From contig NZ_CAJPQR010000003.1 in assembly GCF_905372745.1 (NCBI RefSeq), forward strand, positions 31,509 to 95,508: a stretch of DNA of 64,000 bases. Reading direction: 5' to 3'. The translations under genes and the position numbers were made by a program. This DNA comes from an uncultured Campylobacter sp. (GTDB lineage Bacteria > Campylobacterota > Campylobacteria > Campylobacterales > Campylobacteraceae). Positions 1 to 9,302 of this stretch are shown here, piece after piece; within the stretch, counting starts at the first letter, position 1; each line of letters opens with the position of its first letter. Below the pieces are notes generated by a model. That model made no database searches. It was not told the DNA's origin and worked only from the letters and a program-made list of their open reading frames with translations.

Positions 1-399
1 TTTAACGACTGTTTTTAGTACGGATAGGTTTTTATAAATGAGCGCGACGGCTTGCAACATACTTTTTATCTGTATAAAGCTATTTTTTACCTCGCGCTCG
101 ATGCTGATTTGCCTATCGTCTTCTAGCCTGCCGATTTCATCTTCTATTTTGATGATTTCCCCGACTTTTTTTTTGAAGTCGTCCGGTTGCTTTTCGAGTA
201 TTTTTTCAAAAAATATTGAATAATTTTTGGGTATTGAGGGGATATTTTCCTCAGCTAGCTCTTTTATGATAGCCTCGGAAAATCCGTAAATACCCATATC
301 GCCGCCGTTATCCTCGCCTTTTCCCGCGCCGACGCGTCCAGGATTTTGTGCGCTTTGCGGGAGCTGTTTTTCGCTTTTTTTGTCGTCTATCTTTAGCAA
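1..399 (-). CDS. Diguanylate cyclase-like protein, N-terminal part (runs off window)
   Basis: An open frame on the minus strand starts at TTG 399 (an in-frame ATT at 402 is the only alternative), just behind the clpP stop with an AAGAG-type ribosome site, and stays open to the window edge. The visible 133 residues include a glycine-rich linker and then a segment with SIPKNYSIFFEKIL. As I remember them, epsilonproteobacterial GGDEF proteins begin with a similar helical region. The GGDEF domain itself would lie outside the window, so the family call rests on the N-terminal segment only. It is probably cotranscribed with tig and clpP. Confidence 0.5.
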   Translation of the reverse strand, partial: MLKIDDKKSEKQLPQSAQNPGRVGAGKGEDNGGDMGIYGFSEAIIKELAEENIPSIPKNYSIFFEKILEKQPDDFKKKVGEIIKIEDEIGRLEDDRQISIEREVKNSFIQIKSMLQAVALIYKNLSVLKTVVK

Positions 400-409
400 A
401 ATTTACTCT

Positions 410-1000
410 TTATTTAAAGCTTTTTTCTAAAACCTTATCTATCAGTCCGTATTCTTTAGCCTCAGCAGAACTCATGAAAAAGTCCCTGTCGGTGTCTTTT
501 TGGATTTTAGCTAGTTTTTGACCGGTATTTTTAGCTAGGATCGCGTTTAAAATTTCTTTCATACGCAAGATTTCCTTCGCCTGGATCTCTATATCCGTCG
601 CCTGTCCGCGTGCGCCGCCTAAAGGCTGGTGGATCATGATGCGCGAATTTGGCAGCGCATAACGCTTTCCCTGCGCGCCGCAGCTAAGCAAAAACGCGCC
701 CATAGACGCCGCCTGACCTATACAGATCGTGCAGACGTCTGGCTTGATGTAGTTCATCGTATCGTAAATGCTAAATCCGCTCGTTATCACGCCGCCGGGG
801 CTATTTATATATAGATATATGTCTTTGTCCGGGTCTTCGGCCTCTAAAAACAGCATCTGAGCCACGATCGCAGACGCCATGCCGTCCTCGATCTCGCCGC
901 TAAGCATTATTATGCGGTCTTTTAGCAGGCGCGAGTAGATGTCGTAGCTTCTCTCGCCCTTGCTCGTGCGCTCGATGACGTAGGGGATGTAGTAGCTCAT
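410..1000 (-). CDS. clpP: ATP-dependent Clp protease proteolytic subunit ClpP
   Basis: At 196 aa it has the normal family length. ClpP is the serine peptidase core of the cytosolic ClpXP/ClpAP protease. The nucleophile lies in GQAASMGAFLL, the histidine in MIHQPLGGARG, and the usual YINSPGG strand is present. Its ATG overlaps the tig stop by one base (TAATG), so the two genes are translationally coupled. The pairing of trigger factor and ClpP in one operon is common in bacteria and places folding and degradation of new or damaged proteins under joint control. Confidence 0.97.
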   Translation of the reverse strand: MSYYIPYVIERTSKGERSYDIYSRLLKDRIIMLSGEIEDGMASAIVAQMLFLEAEDPDKDIYLYINSPGGVITSGFSIYDTMNYIKPDVCTICIGQAASMGAFLLSCGAQGKRYALPNSRIMIHQPLGGARGQATDIEIQAKEILRMKEILNAILAKNTGQKLAKIQKDTDRDFFMSSAEAKEYGLIDKVLEKSFK

Positions 1001-2325
1001 TACTCCGCCTTTTTCTCTTTTTTATCGTTTTTCTCGCTCTTTAGCGCGAACATCTCGTTAAATAGCTTCTCCTCGATCATCGACATTTTGATCGCAGGTA
1101 AAATTCCTTGATTTTTATAGTTTTCAAGGTGTTGTTTCGGATCTACGCCCGAGCGATACGCCTCAAAATACACCGCTTGGATCAGCTCTTGGTCGCTTAC
1201 TTTTATGCCTCTGCGGCGCGCTAGCTCGTCTATTATAAACGTTAGTTTCACGCTTTTTACCGCGTCGTCGCGGTAGGTCTCGCGCTGTTTGGTTAGAGCG
1301 TCTTTATCCTCTCTAAATTTAGCCATCTGCTCAGGTGTAAAGCTGCTCCAAGCACCGCGGAACTGCATATCCATCTCTTGCTCTACGATGTTTTTTGGCA
1401 CGTTGAAGTTAAATTTAGCCACGATCGCGTCGGCAAATTTAGGCTTTAGCTCTTCGTTTACGTTTTTGGCGTGCTTGTCGGCTTTGATCTGCTCTTTTAG
1501 TCTCTCTTCAAATAGCTCGACGCTTACCTTTTCCTCGCCCGGCATGATGCGTTTTAGCGTCTCTTCGTCGATCTCTTCAGGCACTTTTTTGCCTTGGATT
1601 TCGTGTAGCTTTACTTTAAACGTCGCGTCTTTGCCCGCAAGGTGCGCAGCGCCGTACTCGGCCGGAAATTTAACCTTCACGTCGCGCTCCTGCCCTACTT
1701 TTAGCCCGATCATGCCGTCCTCAAAGCCCGGTATAAACTGACCCGAGCCGATTTCTAGCAGGTAGTTTTCAGCTTTGCCGCCCTCAAACGCAGCGCCGTC
1801 TACGAAGCCCTCGAAGTCAAATTTGGCAAAATCTCCCTTTTCAAGCGCGGCTTTTTCCACTTTTTCTAGCGGAGCGATCATTTTTAAAATTTCGTTTTTT
1901 CTCTCATCGATCTCTTTTTTCGTTACGCGCGGCGCGCTGACGCTCTCTATCAGCTCCTCGTAGCCGTCGATGTTTATGACGGGTTTAAACGAGATTTCGA
2001 TCTCTGCGTCGATCTCGCTCTCGCCCCTGTCGAATTTCGTCACGATCGGCTCGCCGATAACCTCTTCAAATTTTCTATTTAGCTCTTTTAGACCTGCGTC
2101 GATCGCGTCTTTTAGCGCGTCTTGCTCGGCATCGGCGGTTAGTTCTTTTTCGTAACGTTTTAGTACTACGTTCACAGGTACTTTGCCCGCTCTAAATCCA
2201 TCTATTTTCATATTTTTCGCAGCTTTTTTAGCAGCGTTTTCGAGTTTGGATTTTACGTCCGCGCTCGGTATTTTCGCACTTAGCGAAGCATTTACGGCGT
2301 CGATCGCCTTGGTTTTGATTTGCAT
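1000..2325 (-). CDS. tig: Trigger factor, ribosome-associated chaperone and peptidyl-prolyl isomerase
   Basis: The 441-aa protein shows the N-terminal ribosome-binding domain with DGFRAGKVPVNVV (consensus GFRxGKxP), a central FKBP-like domain around GDFAKFDFEGFVDG, and a long helical C-terminal domain ending in a Lys/Glu-rich tail. It binds near the exit tunnel and protects nascent chains. It is divergent from folE across a 139-bp intergenic region and is the first gene of the tig-clpP operon. Confidence 0.97.
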   Translation of the reverse strand: MQIKTKAIDAVNASLSAKIPSADVKSKLENAAKKAAKNMKIDGFRAGKVPVNVVLKRYEKELTADAEQDALKDAIDAGLKELNRKFEEVIGEPIVTKFDRGESEIDAEIEISFKPVINIDGYEELIESVSAPRVTKKEIDERKNEILKMIAPLEKVEKAALEKGDFAKFDFEGFVDGAAFEGGKAENYLLEIGSGQFIPGFEDGMIGLKVGQERDVKVKFPAEYGAAHLAGKDATFKVKLHEIQGKKVPEEIDEETLKRIMPGEEKVSVELFEERLKEQIKADKHAKNVNEELKPKFADAIVAKFNFNVPKNIVEQEMDMQFRGAWSSFTPEQMAKFREDKDALTKQRETYRDDAVKSVKLTFIIDELARRRGIKVSDQELIQAVYFEAYRSGVDPKQHLENYKNQGILPAIKMSMIEEKLFNEMFALKSEKNDKKEKKAE

Positions 2326-2464
2326 TAAATTCCTTTAAAAAATAAAAATTTCCTAGAGTGTAGCAAAATTTTCCTTATTCATAGTATAAATTTAAGCGCG
2401 CGAAAGGCGAATTTAAGTAAAATCGTTTATCAAATTTAAATAGCGAAATTAGTCAGGAACGTAA

Positions 2465-3067
2465 ATGCAAGAAAATTTAAAAAATGAGAATTTAAAAAAA
2501 GAAAAGTTTGAAAGCTGCGTCGAGCAGATGCTAAATTTAGTCGGCGAAGACCCGCACAGAGAGGGGCTAGCTAAAACTCCCGAGCGCGTTTTTAAAGCTT
2601 ACGAGTTTTTAACGAGCGGCTACTCGCAAGACCCAAAAGTCGTGCTAAACGACGCGCTGTTTGATAGCTCAAATAACGAAATGGTGCTCGTGCGAGATAT
2701 CGAATTTTACAGCCTTTGCGAGCATCATTTGCTACCGTTTTTCGGGCGCGTGCACGTAGCCTACATACCAAACCACAAGGTCGTAGGCCTTAGCAAAATC
2801 CCGCGCATGGTAAATATCTTCGCCCGCCGCCTGCAGATCCAAGAGCAGCTTACAGAGCAGATCGCGCAGGCCGTGCAAGAGGTCATCAAGCCAAAAGGTG
2901 TGGGCGTCGTCATCGAGGCGCGTCACATGTGCGTGGAGATGCGAGGCGTGGGCAAGATCAACTCGACCACTACAACATCGGCGCTGCGAGGATGTTTTTT
3001 AAATAGCAGCGAGACTAGGCGCGAGTTTTTCTCTCTTATAAATTCGCACAAAGAAGTGAGATTTTAG
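2465..3067 (+). CDS. folE: GTP cyclohydrolase I
   Basis: At 200 aa it has family length. It converts GTP to dihydroneopterin triphosphate, the first step of tetrahydrofolate synthesis. The zinc and active-site block CEHHLLPFFGRVHVAYIP is intact, followed by VVGLSKIPRMV and the C-terminal ARHMCVEMRG containing the third zinc ligand. Its stop codon overlaps the GTG start of fliI by one base. Confidence 0.97.
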   Translation: MQENLKNENLKKEKFESCVEQMLNLVGEDPHREGLAKTPERVFKAYEFLTSGYSQDPKVVLNDALFDSSNNEMVLVRDIEFYSLCEHHLLPFFGRVHVAYIPNHKVVGLSKIPRMVNIFARRLQIQEQLTEQIAQAVQEVIKPKGVGVVIEARHMCVEMRGVGKINSTTTTSALRGCFLNSSETRREFFSLINSHKEVRF

Positions 3068-4371
3068 TGGGTTTAGATAGCTTAAAATCAAAACTGGGCA
3101 CAAATTTATCTCTCTCTAGCGTCTTTGGCGTGATCGAGCGAATTTCTGCTACGACGATAGAGATTTCGGGACTGCGCCCCAGCATAGGCGACATCGTGCA
3201 AATTTGCGCTAAAGATAGGAGCAAAAGCGGACTAGCGATGGTGACTGAGGTGCGGCAAAATACCGCGCTCATCTCGCCCTTTGGCTTTGTAGAAGGCTAC
3301 AAGATCGGCGACTTCGTCTATCAAAGCGACCAAGGCATGAAAATCCCCGTCGGAGACGCTCTTTTAGGGCGCGTAGTCGATCCTTTTATGAATCCAAAAG
3401 ACGGCAAAGGCGCGATCGCTGCGACCGAGTACGCACCGATAATGCGCGCTCCGATCGATGCGATGAAGCGCGGGCTGATAGATGAGATTTTTAGCGTCGG
3501 GGTTAAAAGCATAGACGGGCTGCTAACCTGCGGCAAAGGCCAAAAACTAGGCATTTTCGCAGGTTCTGGTGTGGGCAAAAGTACGCTAATGGGCATGATA
3601 GTAAAAAACTCGCAAGCTCCGATCAAGGTAGTCGCGCTTATCGGCGAGCGCGGCCGCGAGGTGCCCGAGTTTATCGAGAAAAATTTACGCGGCGACCTAA
3701 GCGGCACCGTCGTCATCGTAGCCACCAGCGACGATAGCCCGCTGATGCGAAAATACGGCGCCTTTTGCGCGATGAGCGTGGCTGAATACTTCAAAAACCA
3801 AGGCAAAGACGTACTTTTTATCATGGATAGCGTGACGCGATTTGCTATGGCGCAGCGAGAGATCGGGCTGGCACTAGGCGAGCCGCCGACGTCCAAGGGC
3901 TACCCGCCCTCCGTGCTTACTTTGCTACCTCAGTTGATGGAGCGTGCGGGCAAAGAGGATGGTAAGGGCAGCATAACGGCCTTTTTTACCGTGCTTGTAG
4001 ACGGCGACGATATGAGCGATCCCATAGCCGACCAGAGCCGCTCGATCCTAGACGGTCACATCGTGCTTAGCCGCGAGATGACGGACTTTGGCATCTATCC
4101 GCCTATAAACATCCTAAACTCCGCCTCGCGCGTGATGAGCGACATCGCTACCAAAGAGCACAGAGCAAACGCCGCCAAGCTAAAGCGCCTCTACTCGCTT
4201 CTCAAAGAAAACGAGGTGTTACTACGCATCGGCGCATATCAAAAAGGCAGCGACAAAGAGCTTGACCTTGCTATCTCGAAAAAAGAATTTATAGATAACT
4301 TCCTAAAACAAGACGCCGAAGAGGGCTTTAGCTTCGAGCAGACGCAAGAGCTGCTAGGCGGGATAAATTAG
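3067..4371 (+). CDS. fliI: Flagellum-specific ATPase FliI
   Basis: This 434-aa F1-beta-like ATPase energises export through the flagellar type III apparatus. Walker A is GIFAGSGVGKSTLMG, Walker B is VLFIMDSVTRFAMAQR, and the FliI/SctN block GEPPTSKGYPPSVLTLLPQL is present. The GTG at 3067 overlaps the folE stop, which fits translational coupling. The folE-fliI neighbourhood next to tig and clpP is, from memory, also seen in C. jejuni. Confidence 0.96.
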   Translation: MGLDSLKSKLGTNLSLSSVFGVIERISATTIEISGLRPSIGDIVQICAKDRSKSGLAMVTEVRQNTALISPFGFVEGYKIGDFVYQSDQGMKIPVGDALLGRVVDPFMNPKDGKGAIAATEYAPIMRAPIDAMKRGLIDEIFSVGVKSIDGLLTCGKGQKLGIFAGSGVGKSTLMGMIVKNSQAPIKVVALIGERGREVPEFIEKNLRGDLSGTVVIVATSDDSPLMRKYGAFCAMSVAEYFKNQGKDVLFIMDSVTRFAMAQREIGLALGEPPTSKGYPPSVLTLLPQLMERAGKEDGKGSITAFFTVLVDGDDMSDPIADQSRSILDGHIVLSREMTDFGIYPPINILNSASRVMSDIATKEHRANAAKLKRLYSLLKENEVLLRIGAYQKGSDKELDLAISKKEFIDNFLKQDAEEGFSFEQTQELLGGIN

Positions 4372-4396
4372 CCTCAAATTTGCAAAAAAGGCAAAA

Positions 4397-5497
4397 ATGA
4401 AAAAATTTTTAGCGATGCTGCTTCTAGGCTTGCTCGGCCTTGAAGCTAAGATAATCGGTCAGGGCGAGCTAGCGGACTACGGGTTGGTTTTTGCGGACGG
4501 CAATGCCGTGGATAAAGACGGCAACATAAAAGCCGTAGGTAAAAATTTTATGGTCACGGGAACCTTTTCCGACGGTCTTTGCGTGGTTTTTATAGGCGAA
4601 CAGACCTTTTTTATGGATGAAAACGGCAGACTTGCCGTGCGTTTGGCGCCCGGCACGGGCTTTAAAACCAGCTTTACCGAGGGGCTAGCAGCCATCGTCA
4701 AAAACGGTAAATTCGGCTTCATAGACAAAACGGGCAGGGTCGTGGTAGAACCCAAATTTGACTATACGGGTATAGCTTTTAGAGACGGCGCGATGATTGT
4801 AGGCAGGATGAAATACGGCTACGTGGATAAAAACGGCAAAACTATCATTTCTCCGCGCTACGACGAGGCAAGGTCTTTTTCTGACGGGCTAGCCTCGGTG
4901 CGTATCGCTGATAAATGGAGCGTGATAGACAAAAGCGGCGCTACCGTTTCAAAGCTAAATTTGGGCCGCCCGATAACTTTTACGGAAGGCTTGGCGCCCG
5001 TAAAATTTAACGGACTCTACGGCTTTGTGAACAAGGGTGCAAACATCGTTATAGAGCCTAAATTTGAATTAGCGTCGCTCTTTAGCGAAGGGCTGGCGGC
5101 CGTAAAATCGGGCGGCAAATGGGGTTTCATAGACAAAAGCGGAAAGTTCGCGATAGAGCCGCGTTTTGACGAAGAAAATCACTTTAAAGAAGACCGCGCC
5201 GTAGCGAGGGTCGGCGGGCTGTGGGGCGTTATAGATAAAAGCGGTAAATTTATCCTTGAGCCGCAAAAATTCGACTATATATTTGACGAGTTTTATGGCG
5301 GAATGTTAAATTTCAGCGTAAATAGAAAAAGCGGTTGCCTAGACGTAGACGGCAAGGTCGTCATAGAACCGAAATTTGACGACATATACGTTTTTGAGGG
5401 CGACGCGACGGCCGCTAGCGTGGACTACAAACGCTTGTTTATCGACAAAAAGGGCCGAATTTTGCCCATTTCTTACTACTTTGAGATAGAAGATTGA
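4397..5497 (+). CDS. Exported WG-repeat protein
   Basis: A 366-aa protein with an N-terminal signal peptide (MKKFLAMLLLGLLGLEA) followed by about seven tandem repeats of the WG type. Each repeat has a core such as GKWGFIDKSGKFAIEPRFD, with variants KFGFIDKTGR, KYGYVDKNGK, LYGFVNKGA and LWGVIDKSGK. WG repeats form beta-propeller-like surfaces of unclear ligand. It starts 26 bp after fliI and may be read through from it. Function is not assigned. Confidence 0.85.
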   Translation: MKKFLAMLLLGLLGLEAKIIGQGELADYGLVFADGNAVDKDGNIKAVGKNFMVTGTFSDGLCVVFIGEQTFFMDENGRLAVRLAPGTGFKTSFTEGLAAIVKNGKFGFIDKTGRVVVEPKFDYTGIAFRDGAMIVGRMKYGYVDKNGKTIISPRYDEARSFSDGLASVRIADKWSVIDKSGATVSKLNLGRPITFTEGLAPVKFNGLYGFVNKGANIVIEPKFELASLFSEGLAAVKSGGKWGFIDKSGKFAIEPRFDEENHFKEDRAVARVGGLWGVIDKSGKFILEPQKFDYIFDEFYGGMLNFSVNRKSGCLDVDGKVVIEPKFDDIYVFEGDATAASVDYKRLFIDKKGRILPISYYFEIED

Positions 5498-5676
5498 GTC
5501 AAATAGCGCAAAGTATGAAATTACCGCGCGGCGAGATTTTGCGGGACGGGTAAATTTAAATCGGCGCGGCGACTAAATGCCTAAACGATAGGCGAAACGG
5601 CTATTTTAAGTAAATTTAGGGCGGATTTGCACGAGAGTTTGCGAATTTAACAAAAAACAAATAAAACGGAAAAAGA

Positions 5677-6051
5677 ATGCGAAATTTAATGAAAACCGCG
5701 CTTGCAAGCGCGCTAATGCTTAGCGGCTGCGCGAGCGGTAAAAACTACGCAAATCCGCATCTAGCGCAGCTAAAAGGGCAACATATTCTAACCCTCGTAG
5801 ACCGCGCGGATTTTGCCGACGTTTGCGTGCGAGAGGACGGATCTAAGGTTTATTATTTGCAAAATAGCGCAAAAAGCGGCGAGCCGGGGCGGGCTTGCGA
5901 CGAGACGGCGCCTAGCAAACTAAACGCGGCGTTTTTCGTCACCGACGAGGACGGCGTCATAACCGGCTACGACGAGATAGGGGGCGCGCCCATAGCTAAC
6001 TACGAGCCGATGTTTGCGGATCTGTTTAGCCCGCTAAAGGACGAGCGGTGA
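5677..6051 (+). CDS. Small putative lipoprotein
   Basis: A 124-aa protein with a lipoprotein signal (ALMLSGCASGKNY, lipobox LSGC, Cys about residue 18). The mature part has no recognised domain. It overlaps the following Sel1-type gene by four bases (GTGA), so they form a two-gene operon. Confidence 0.7.
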   Translation: MRNLMKTALASALMLSGCASGKNYANPHLAQLKGQHILTLVDRADFADVCVREDGSKVYYLQNSAKSGEPGRACDETAPSKLNAAFFVTDEDGVITGYDEIGGAPIANYEPMFADLFSPLKDER

Positions 6052-6695
6052 GACTCGCGCTTTGGCTAACGATACTTGCGGTAAATCTCGCCTCAGGCGA
6101 GCTTTTTGACGCCGTTAAAGACGAGTATCTAAGGCTTTTTAACGAACAAAACTACGGCGCCGCGCTAGAAATTGCTCTGCAAGCCGCAGAGGGCGCGGAC
6201 GCGCAGGCGCAGCTAGAGGCGGGCTACGTTTATGAGGCGATTTACGGAGATTACGTTCGCGCGGTGCGCTATTACAAGCTCTCCGCAAGCGGCGGCGAAC
6301 CCCAAGCGGCGCTAAATTTGGGCTATTTGTTTTTGCGGATGAGCGATTATTCGCGCGCGCTAGACTATATCGGCCAGGCTTTGGAGCGGCAGGAGGCGCT
6401 TAGTAGCGAGCGTGCGGCGGACGGGTATTATCGCCGCGGCATGGTTAGGCTAGATCCGCGCAGAGGCAAGCTTCACGACCCAAAGGCTGCTGTTGCGGAC
6501 TTTGCTAACGCCGTGCGTCTAGGCGGAGCGGACGGGACGTTTATGCTGGGCGTTTGCTACGGCCTTGGCGTAGGCGTGAGCGCGGATGAGCAAAAAAGCG
6601 ACGAACTCGTAGAACGAGCCGCCGGCCTAGGCAGCGAGGATGCGCGCAAGGTTTTAAGCGGTTTTGCCGGCATTGCGGATTTTATTTTTAAATAG
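6048..6695 (+). CDS. Exported Sel1/TPR-like repeat protein
   Basis: A 215-aa protein starting at GTG, with an N-terminal hydrophobic signal (ALWLTILAVNLASG) and helical repeats rich in small residues. Examples are AQAQLEAGYVYEAIYGDYVRA, GEPQAALNLGYLFLRMSDY and ADGTFMLGVCYGLGVGV, the last close to the Sel1 consensus. Such periplasmic repeats usually mediate protein contacts. It is translationally coupled to the upstream lipoprotein gene. No specific function can be given. Confidence 0.75.
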   Translation: MRLALWLTILAVNLASGELFDAVKDEYLRLFNEQNYGAALEIALQAAEGADAQAQLEAGYVYEAIYGDYVRAVRYYKLSASGGEPQAALNLGYLFLRMSDYSRALDYIGQALERQEALSSERAADGYYRRGMVRLDPRRGKLHDPKAAVADFANAVRLGGADGTFMLGVCYGLGVGVSADEQKSDELVERAAGLGSEDARKVLSGFAGIADFIFK

Positions 6696-6946
6696 TCCTT
6701 TGCGGCGTTTTGCCGCGGCGAGGGCGACTTTGATTTGAGGTTAAATTTAGCGGCAAAGCCTTACTAAAACTAGGCAAGCGCCCGCAAAAAATCGGCGCAA
6801 GAGTTTAGCTCGTTTGCAAAAAGCGGACGAAAAAATCGCAACCATTTTAAGATGCGCGTCCGGTTTTAAAGGCTAAATTTAGGGCGTGAGGCTTGCCGGT
6901 AAATTTAGCTATTTTTGCGCGAGCAAGCGCAATACAAGGAGAAAAT

Positions 6947-7414
6947 TTGAGCAGAAATTATGACGAAAATCCGCTGGTTTTACAGGATGATTTTTACCGC
7001 ATCTCGGTTGGCTGCGCATTTTTATTTAGTGCTAACTTTTTTATGGCGTTTTTGATATTTTTTAGCGGCATAGTGGACTGGGAAAGCGGCTCATTTTGGG
7101 AAGTTTTCGCAGCGGAAGCGATGCGAGACGGCAGATTTGTTTCGATGTTTATAGGGGTTATTTTTGGAAATGTTTTAGCTGCCGCCGACCTAATGAAAAA
7201 ACTCAAAAATCCCTCGCTTGTTTACCTTTACGAGGATAAAATTTACCAAACCAAAAAGGGAGTAACGATAAATTTGACAGATATCGTCCAAATGCGAAAA
7301 TCGCCCTATCAAATTTTAGGAGCGATACCGAAAAATCCGCTTTCCGCGGTAGTGATCCCGTTTATGTTCGTCTTGGCCGCGTTTATTTTTTATGTACTGA
7401 TTTTTTATCGCTAG
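6947..7414 (+). CDS. Small membrane protein of unknown function
   Basis: I place the start at TTG 6947 because AAGGAG lies directly upstream; an in-frame start at 6893 has no such site. The 155-aa product has a hydrophobic segment near the N-terminus (FLFSANFFMAFLIFFSG), another around SMFIGVIFGNVLAAA, a cytosolic-looking stretch with YEDKIYQTKKGVTINLTDIV, and a C-terminal membrane segment (PFMFVLAAFIFYVLIFY). The middle part recalls PH-like membrane proteins, but this is not certain. It is followed within 5 bp by a second short frame. Confidence 0.55.
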   Translation: MSRNYDENPLVLQDDFYRISVGCAFLFSANFFMAFLIFFSGIVDWESGSFWEVFAAEAMRDGRFVSMFIGVIFGNVLAAADLMKKLKNPSLVYLYEDKIYQTKKGVTINLTDIVQMRKSPYQILGAIPKNPLSAVVIPFMFVLAAFIFYVLIFYR

Positions 7415-7418
7415 ATGC

Positions 7419-7782
7419 GTGCTCAGAGCCTTTGACAAAGACGTAAATTTAAGCTACTTTTGCAACCTTGCCATGTTTAGCGAGACCGGCGTTATAAATA
7501 TTTATTTCATCTCAAAATCAGACTGCGCCGCGGTGCGGGAGTATTTTAGGGCGAAACTAGGCACCGATATCGCGAATGCGCCCTGGACGATCAAATTTTA
7601 CGACGCCGAAAACCTTAAGCGGGTTTAAATTCGGCGGCGGCTTTCGTGTTTGCCTTGCATTAAATTTATCGAGCAAGGATACGATTTATCCCGGATCGCC
7701 GCTAAATTTACATATTAAAGGCATGGGTTTTGTGCGCCGAGATTTCACCGCCTTTGTTTCAAGTCTGCGGCGCGAGTTTTGA
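7419..7782 (+). pseudogene. Small ORF with a possibly frameshifted tail
   Basis: A 69-aa frame begins at GTG 7419, 4 bp after the upstream stop, and ends at 7628. A second frame then runs to 7782 with coding-like sequence ending HIKGMGFVRRDFTAFVSSLRREF. The two frames overlap and may once have formed one soluble domain that followed the membrane protein at 6947-7414. No family was recognised. It could also simply be a short intact gene ending at 7628. Confidence 0.3.
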
Positions 7783-7783
7783 T

Positions 7784-8935
7784 TTACTGCGTGCGGTTGT
7801 CAAGTTTCTGGGTTTGGTTTCTGCAAATTTCATTGACCTGCTCACCCTCGCTATTTCGTAAGATAACCTCGTAGTCCGTAATTTCGCGACCTTTGTTATA
7901 CCCTTCGATATATCTGAATCTAGATAAAACTATTTTAAAAGATTTTACGTCGTCTAAAGCGTATTTATCGCCGAGTTTGACATAATCAAAATTTTTGCTA
8001 GTAAGTGTATGAAAATTACTAAATTTTTGCTTTAAATTTAGCGTATAAATTTCCGTGGATGCAGCGCCGTTATCGCAGCGGTTAAATTCGTTTTCATTAA
8101 AGACAAGCGCGAGGCAAATTTCATCTCCGCAGATAACCTTGATATCCTTGGCGCTGCTGTTTATACGTATAGTTTGTCGCCATCCCTCGCCTTTGATCTC
8201 AAAGACATTGCGAGCGAGCTTTTTGGCTATCTCATCTCCGACATAGCCTTTGGCTTCTGGTTTATAAGCCCAACCGAGCCCAGAGTAGTTCGGTTCTTGC
8301 GGAAAATCCGCAAGCGGAATTTGAAGCCTTCTTATGGCTTTTAAATTTTCCTCGGTGCCTTGCGGAGCCGCAAAAGAGGTGCCGGGCTGAGAGTGCAAAT
8401 CAAACGTACCTATAAATTTTCTTATAACTTTATGCGCGGTTTGAGAAAATATCTTGGCTTCATTCTCAAAAAGCGAAATATCATAGATGCCGTACCTATA
8501 ATATCTAAGCTTTTTACCCACCCAATCCTGATTCGGCGAGTGGTTAATTTCGTAATATCCATAGTAGTGCTCCGGCATACCTTTTTGTAACAAAAAGTCG
8601 GTATATTCATGGTCTTTATATCTAAGCCAGACTCCAAATTCATCTTTAATATATAAATAGCCAAATTCCGCACCTTTGGCAAAATAGCCTTCACCTAGAA
8701 AAAATACCGGCCTTTTTTCACTTACCGACAGTACGGGAGCCTGGGGTAATTTTTTCAATTCTCTCTCAAACCGCTTATTTATGTAATCGCATGCCGGATC
8801 TCCGCTTAATTCGGGATCACAACCCAAAGGCGGATCAAATAACCACCACAATATAAACCACAATATAAACCACAATACTGCATACACGGCAATAACGCCG
8901 CCTAAAACGCAAAGAGCTTTTTTAAAAAATTTCAT
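7784..8935 (-). CDS. Membrane-anchored protein of unknown function
   Basis: A 383-aa protein with one N-terminal hydrophobic segment that includes the odd repeat WFILWFILWW, encoded by a 12-bp tandem duplication near 8850-8875. The rest appears extracytoplasmic, Tyr-rich and mixed in charge, without a recognised domain. It is convergent with the small ORFs upstream of 7782. The region of about 370 bp after its start belongs to the nifS promoter area. Confidence 0.6.
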   Translation of the reverse strand: MKFFKKALCVLGGVIAVYAVLWFILWFILWWLFDPPLGCDPELSGDPACDYINKRFERELKKLPQAPVLSVSEKRPVFFLGEGYFAKGAEFGYLYIKDEFGVWLRYKDHEYTDFLLQKGMPEHYYGYYEINHSPNQDWVGKKLRYYRYGIYDISLFENEAKIFSQTAHKVIRKFIGTFDLHSQPGTSFAAPQGTEENLKAIRRLQIPLADFPQEPNYSGLGWAYKPEAKGYVGDEIAKKLARNVFEIKGEGWRQTIRINSSAKDIKVICGDEICLALVFNENEFNRCDNGAASTEIYTLNLKQKFSNFHTLTSKNFDYVKLGDKYALDDVKSFKIVLSRFRYIEGYNKGREITDYEVILRNSEGEQVNEICRNQTQKLDNRTQ

Positions 8936-9302
8936 GCTAGTATTCTACTCCATTTTACCTGAAAAACTCTAAACTGCCGGTCTCACCCTTTTTCACCGTA
9001 CTAAATTCGGGCTTATTTTGATAAATTTAACCCAAAATGCAAAAATTTTAATTTTTAAATTTTCTAAAACCTTAAGAAATCAAACTAAGTTTAGGATATA
9101 TTTTATCTTTTTATATCAAATTTGACTGAAAGGGCGACGTTTTGCTCATTTGATAAGGAATTTCAATATATAAACTCTATCAAAAACCGGCTAAATTTGA
9201 AAAAACTAAGCTAAAATTTTAATCAAAAATTTATAAAATTTGTTATATTATCCTCGCGAAAATAAAAGGGATAAAATATATCCTAATTGATAAAGGTCAA
9301 GC
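8936..9302 (+). promoter_or_regulatory. AT-rich regulatory region upstream of nifS with paired inverted sites
   Basis: This 367-bp gene-free stretch is AT-rich. It holds a perfect 17-bp inverted repeat: TTAGGATATATTTTATC at 9091-9107 and its reverse complement at 9270-9286, 17 bp before the nifS GTG. Each arm is itself partly palindromic (GATA...TATC). This layout suits a dimeric regulator binding two sites, but no known operator consensus was recognised. Confidence 0.45.
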
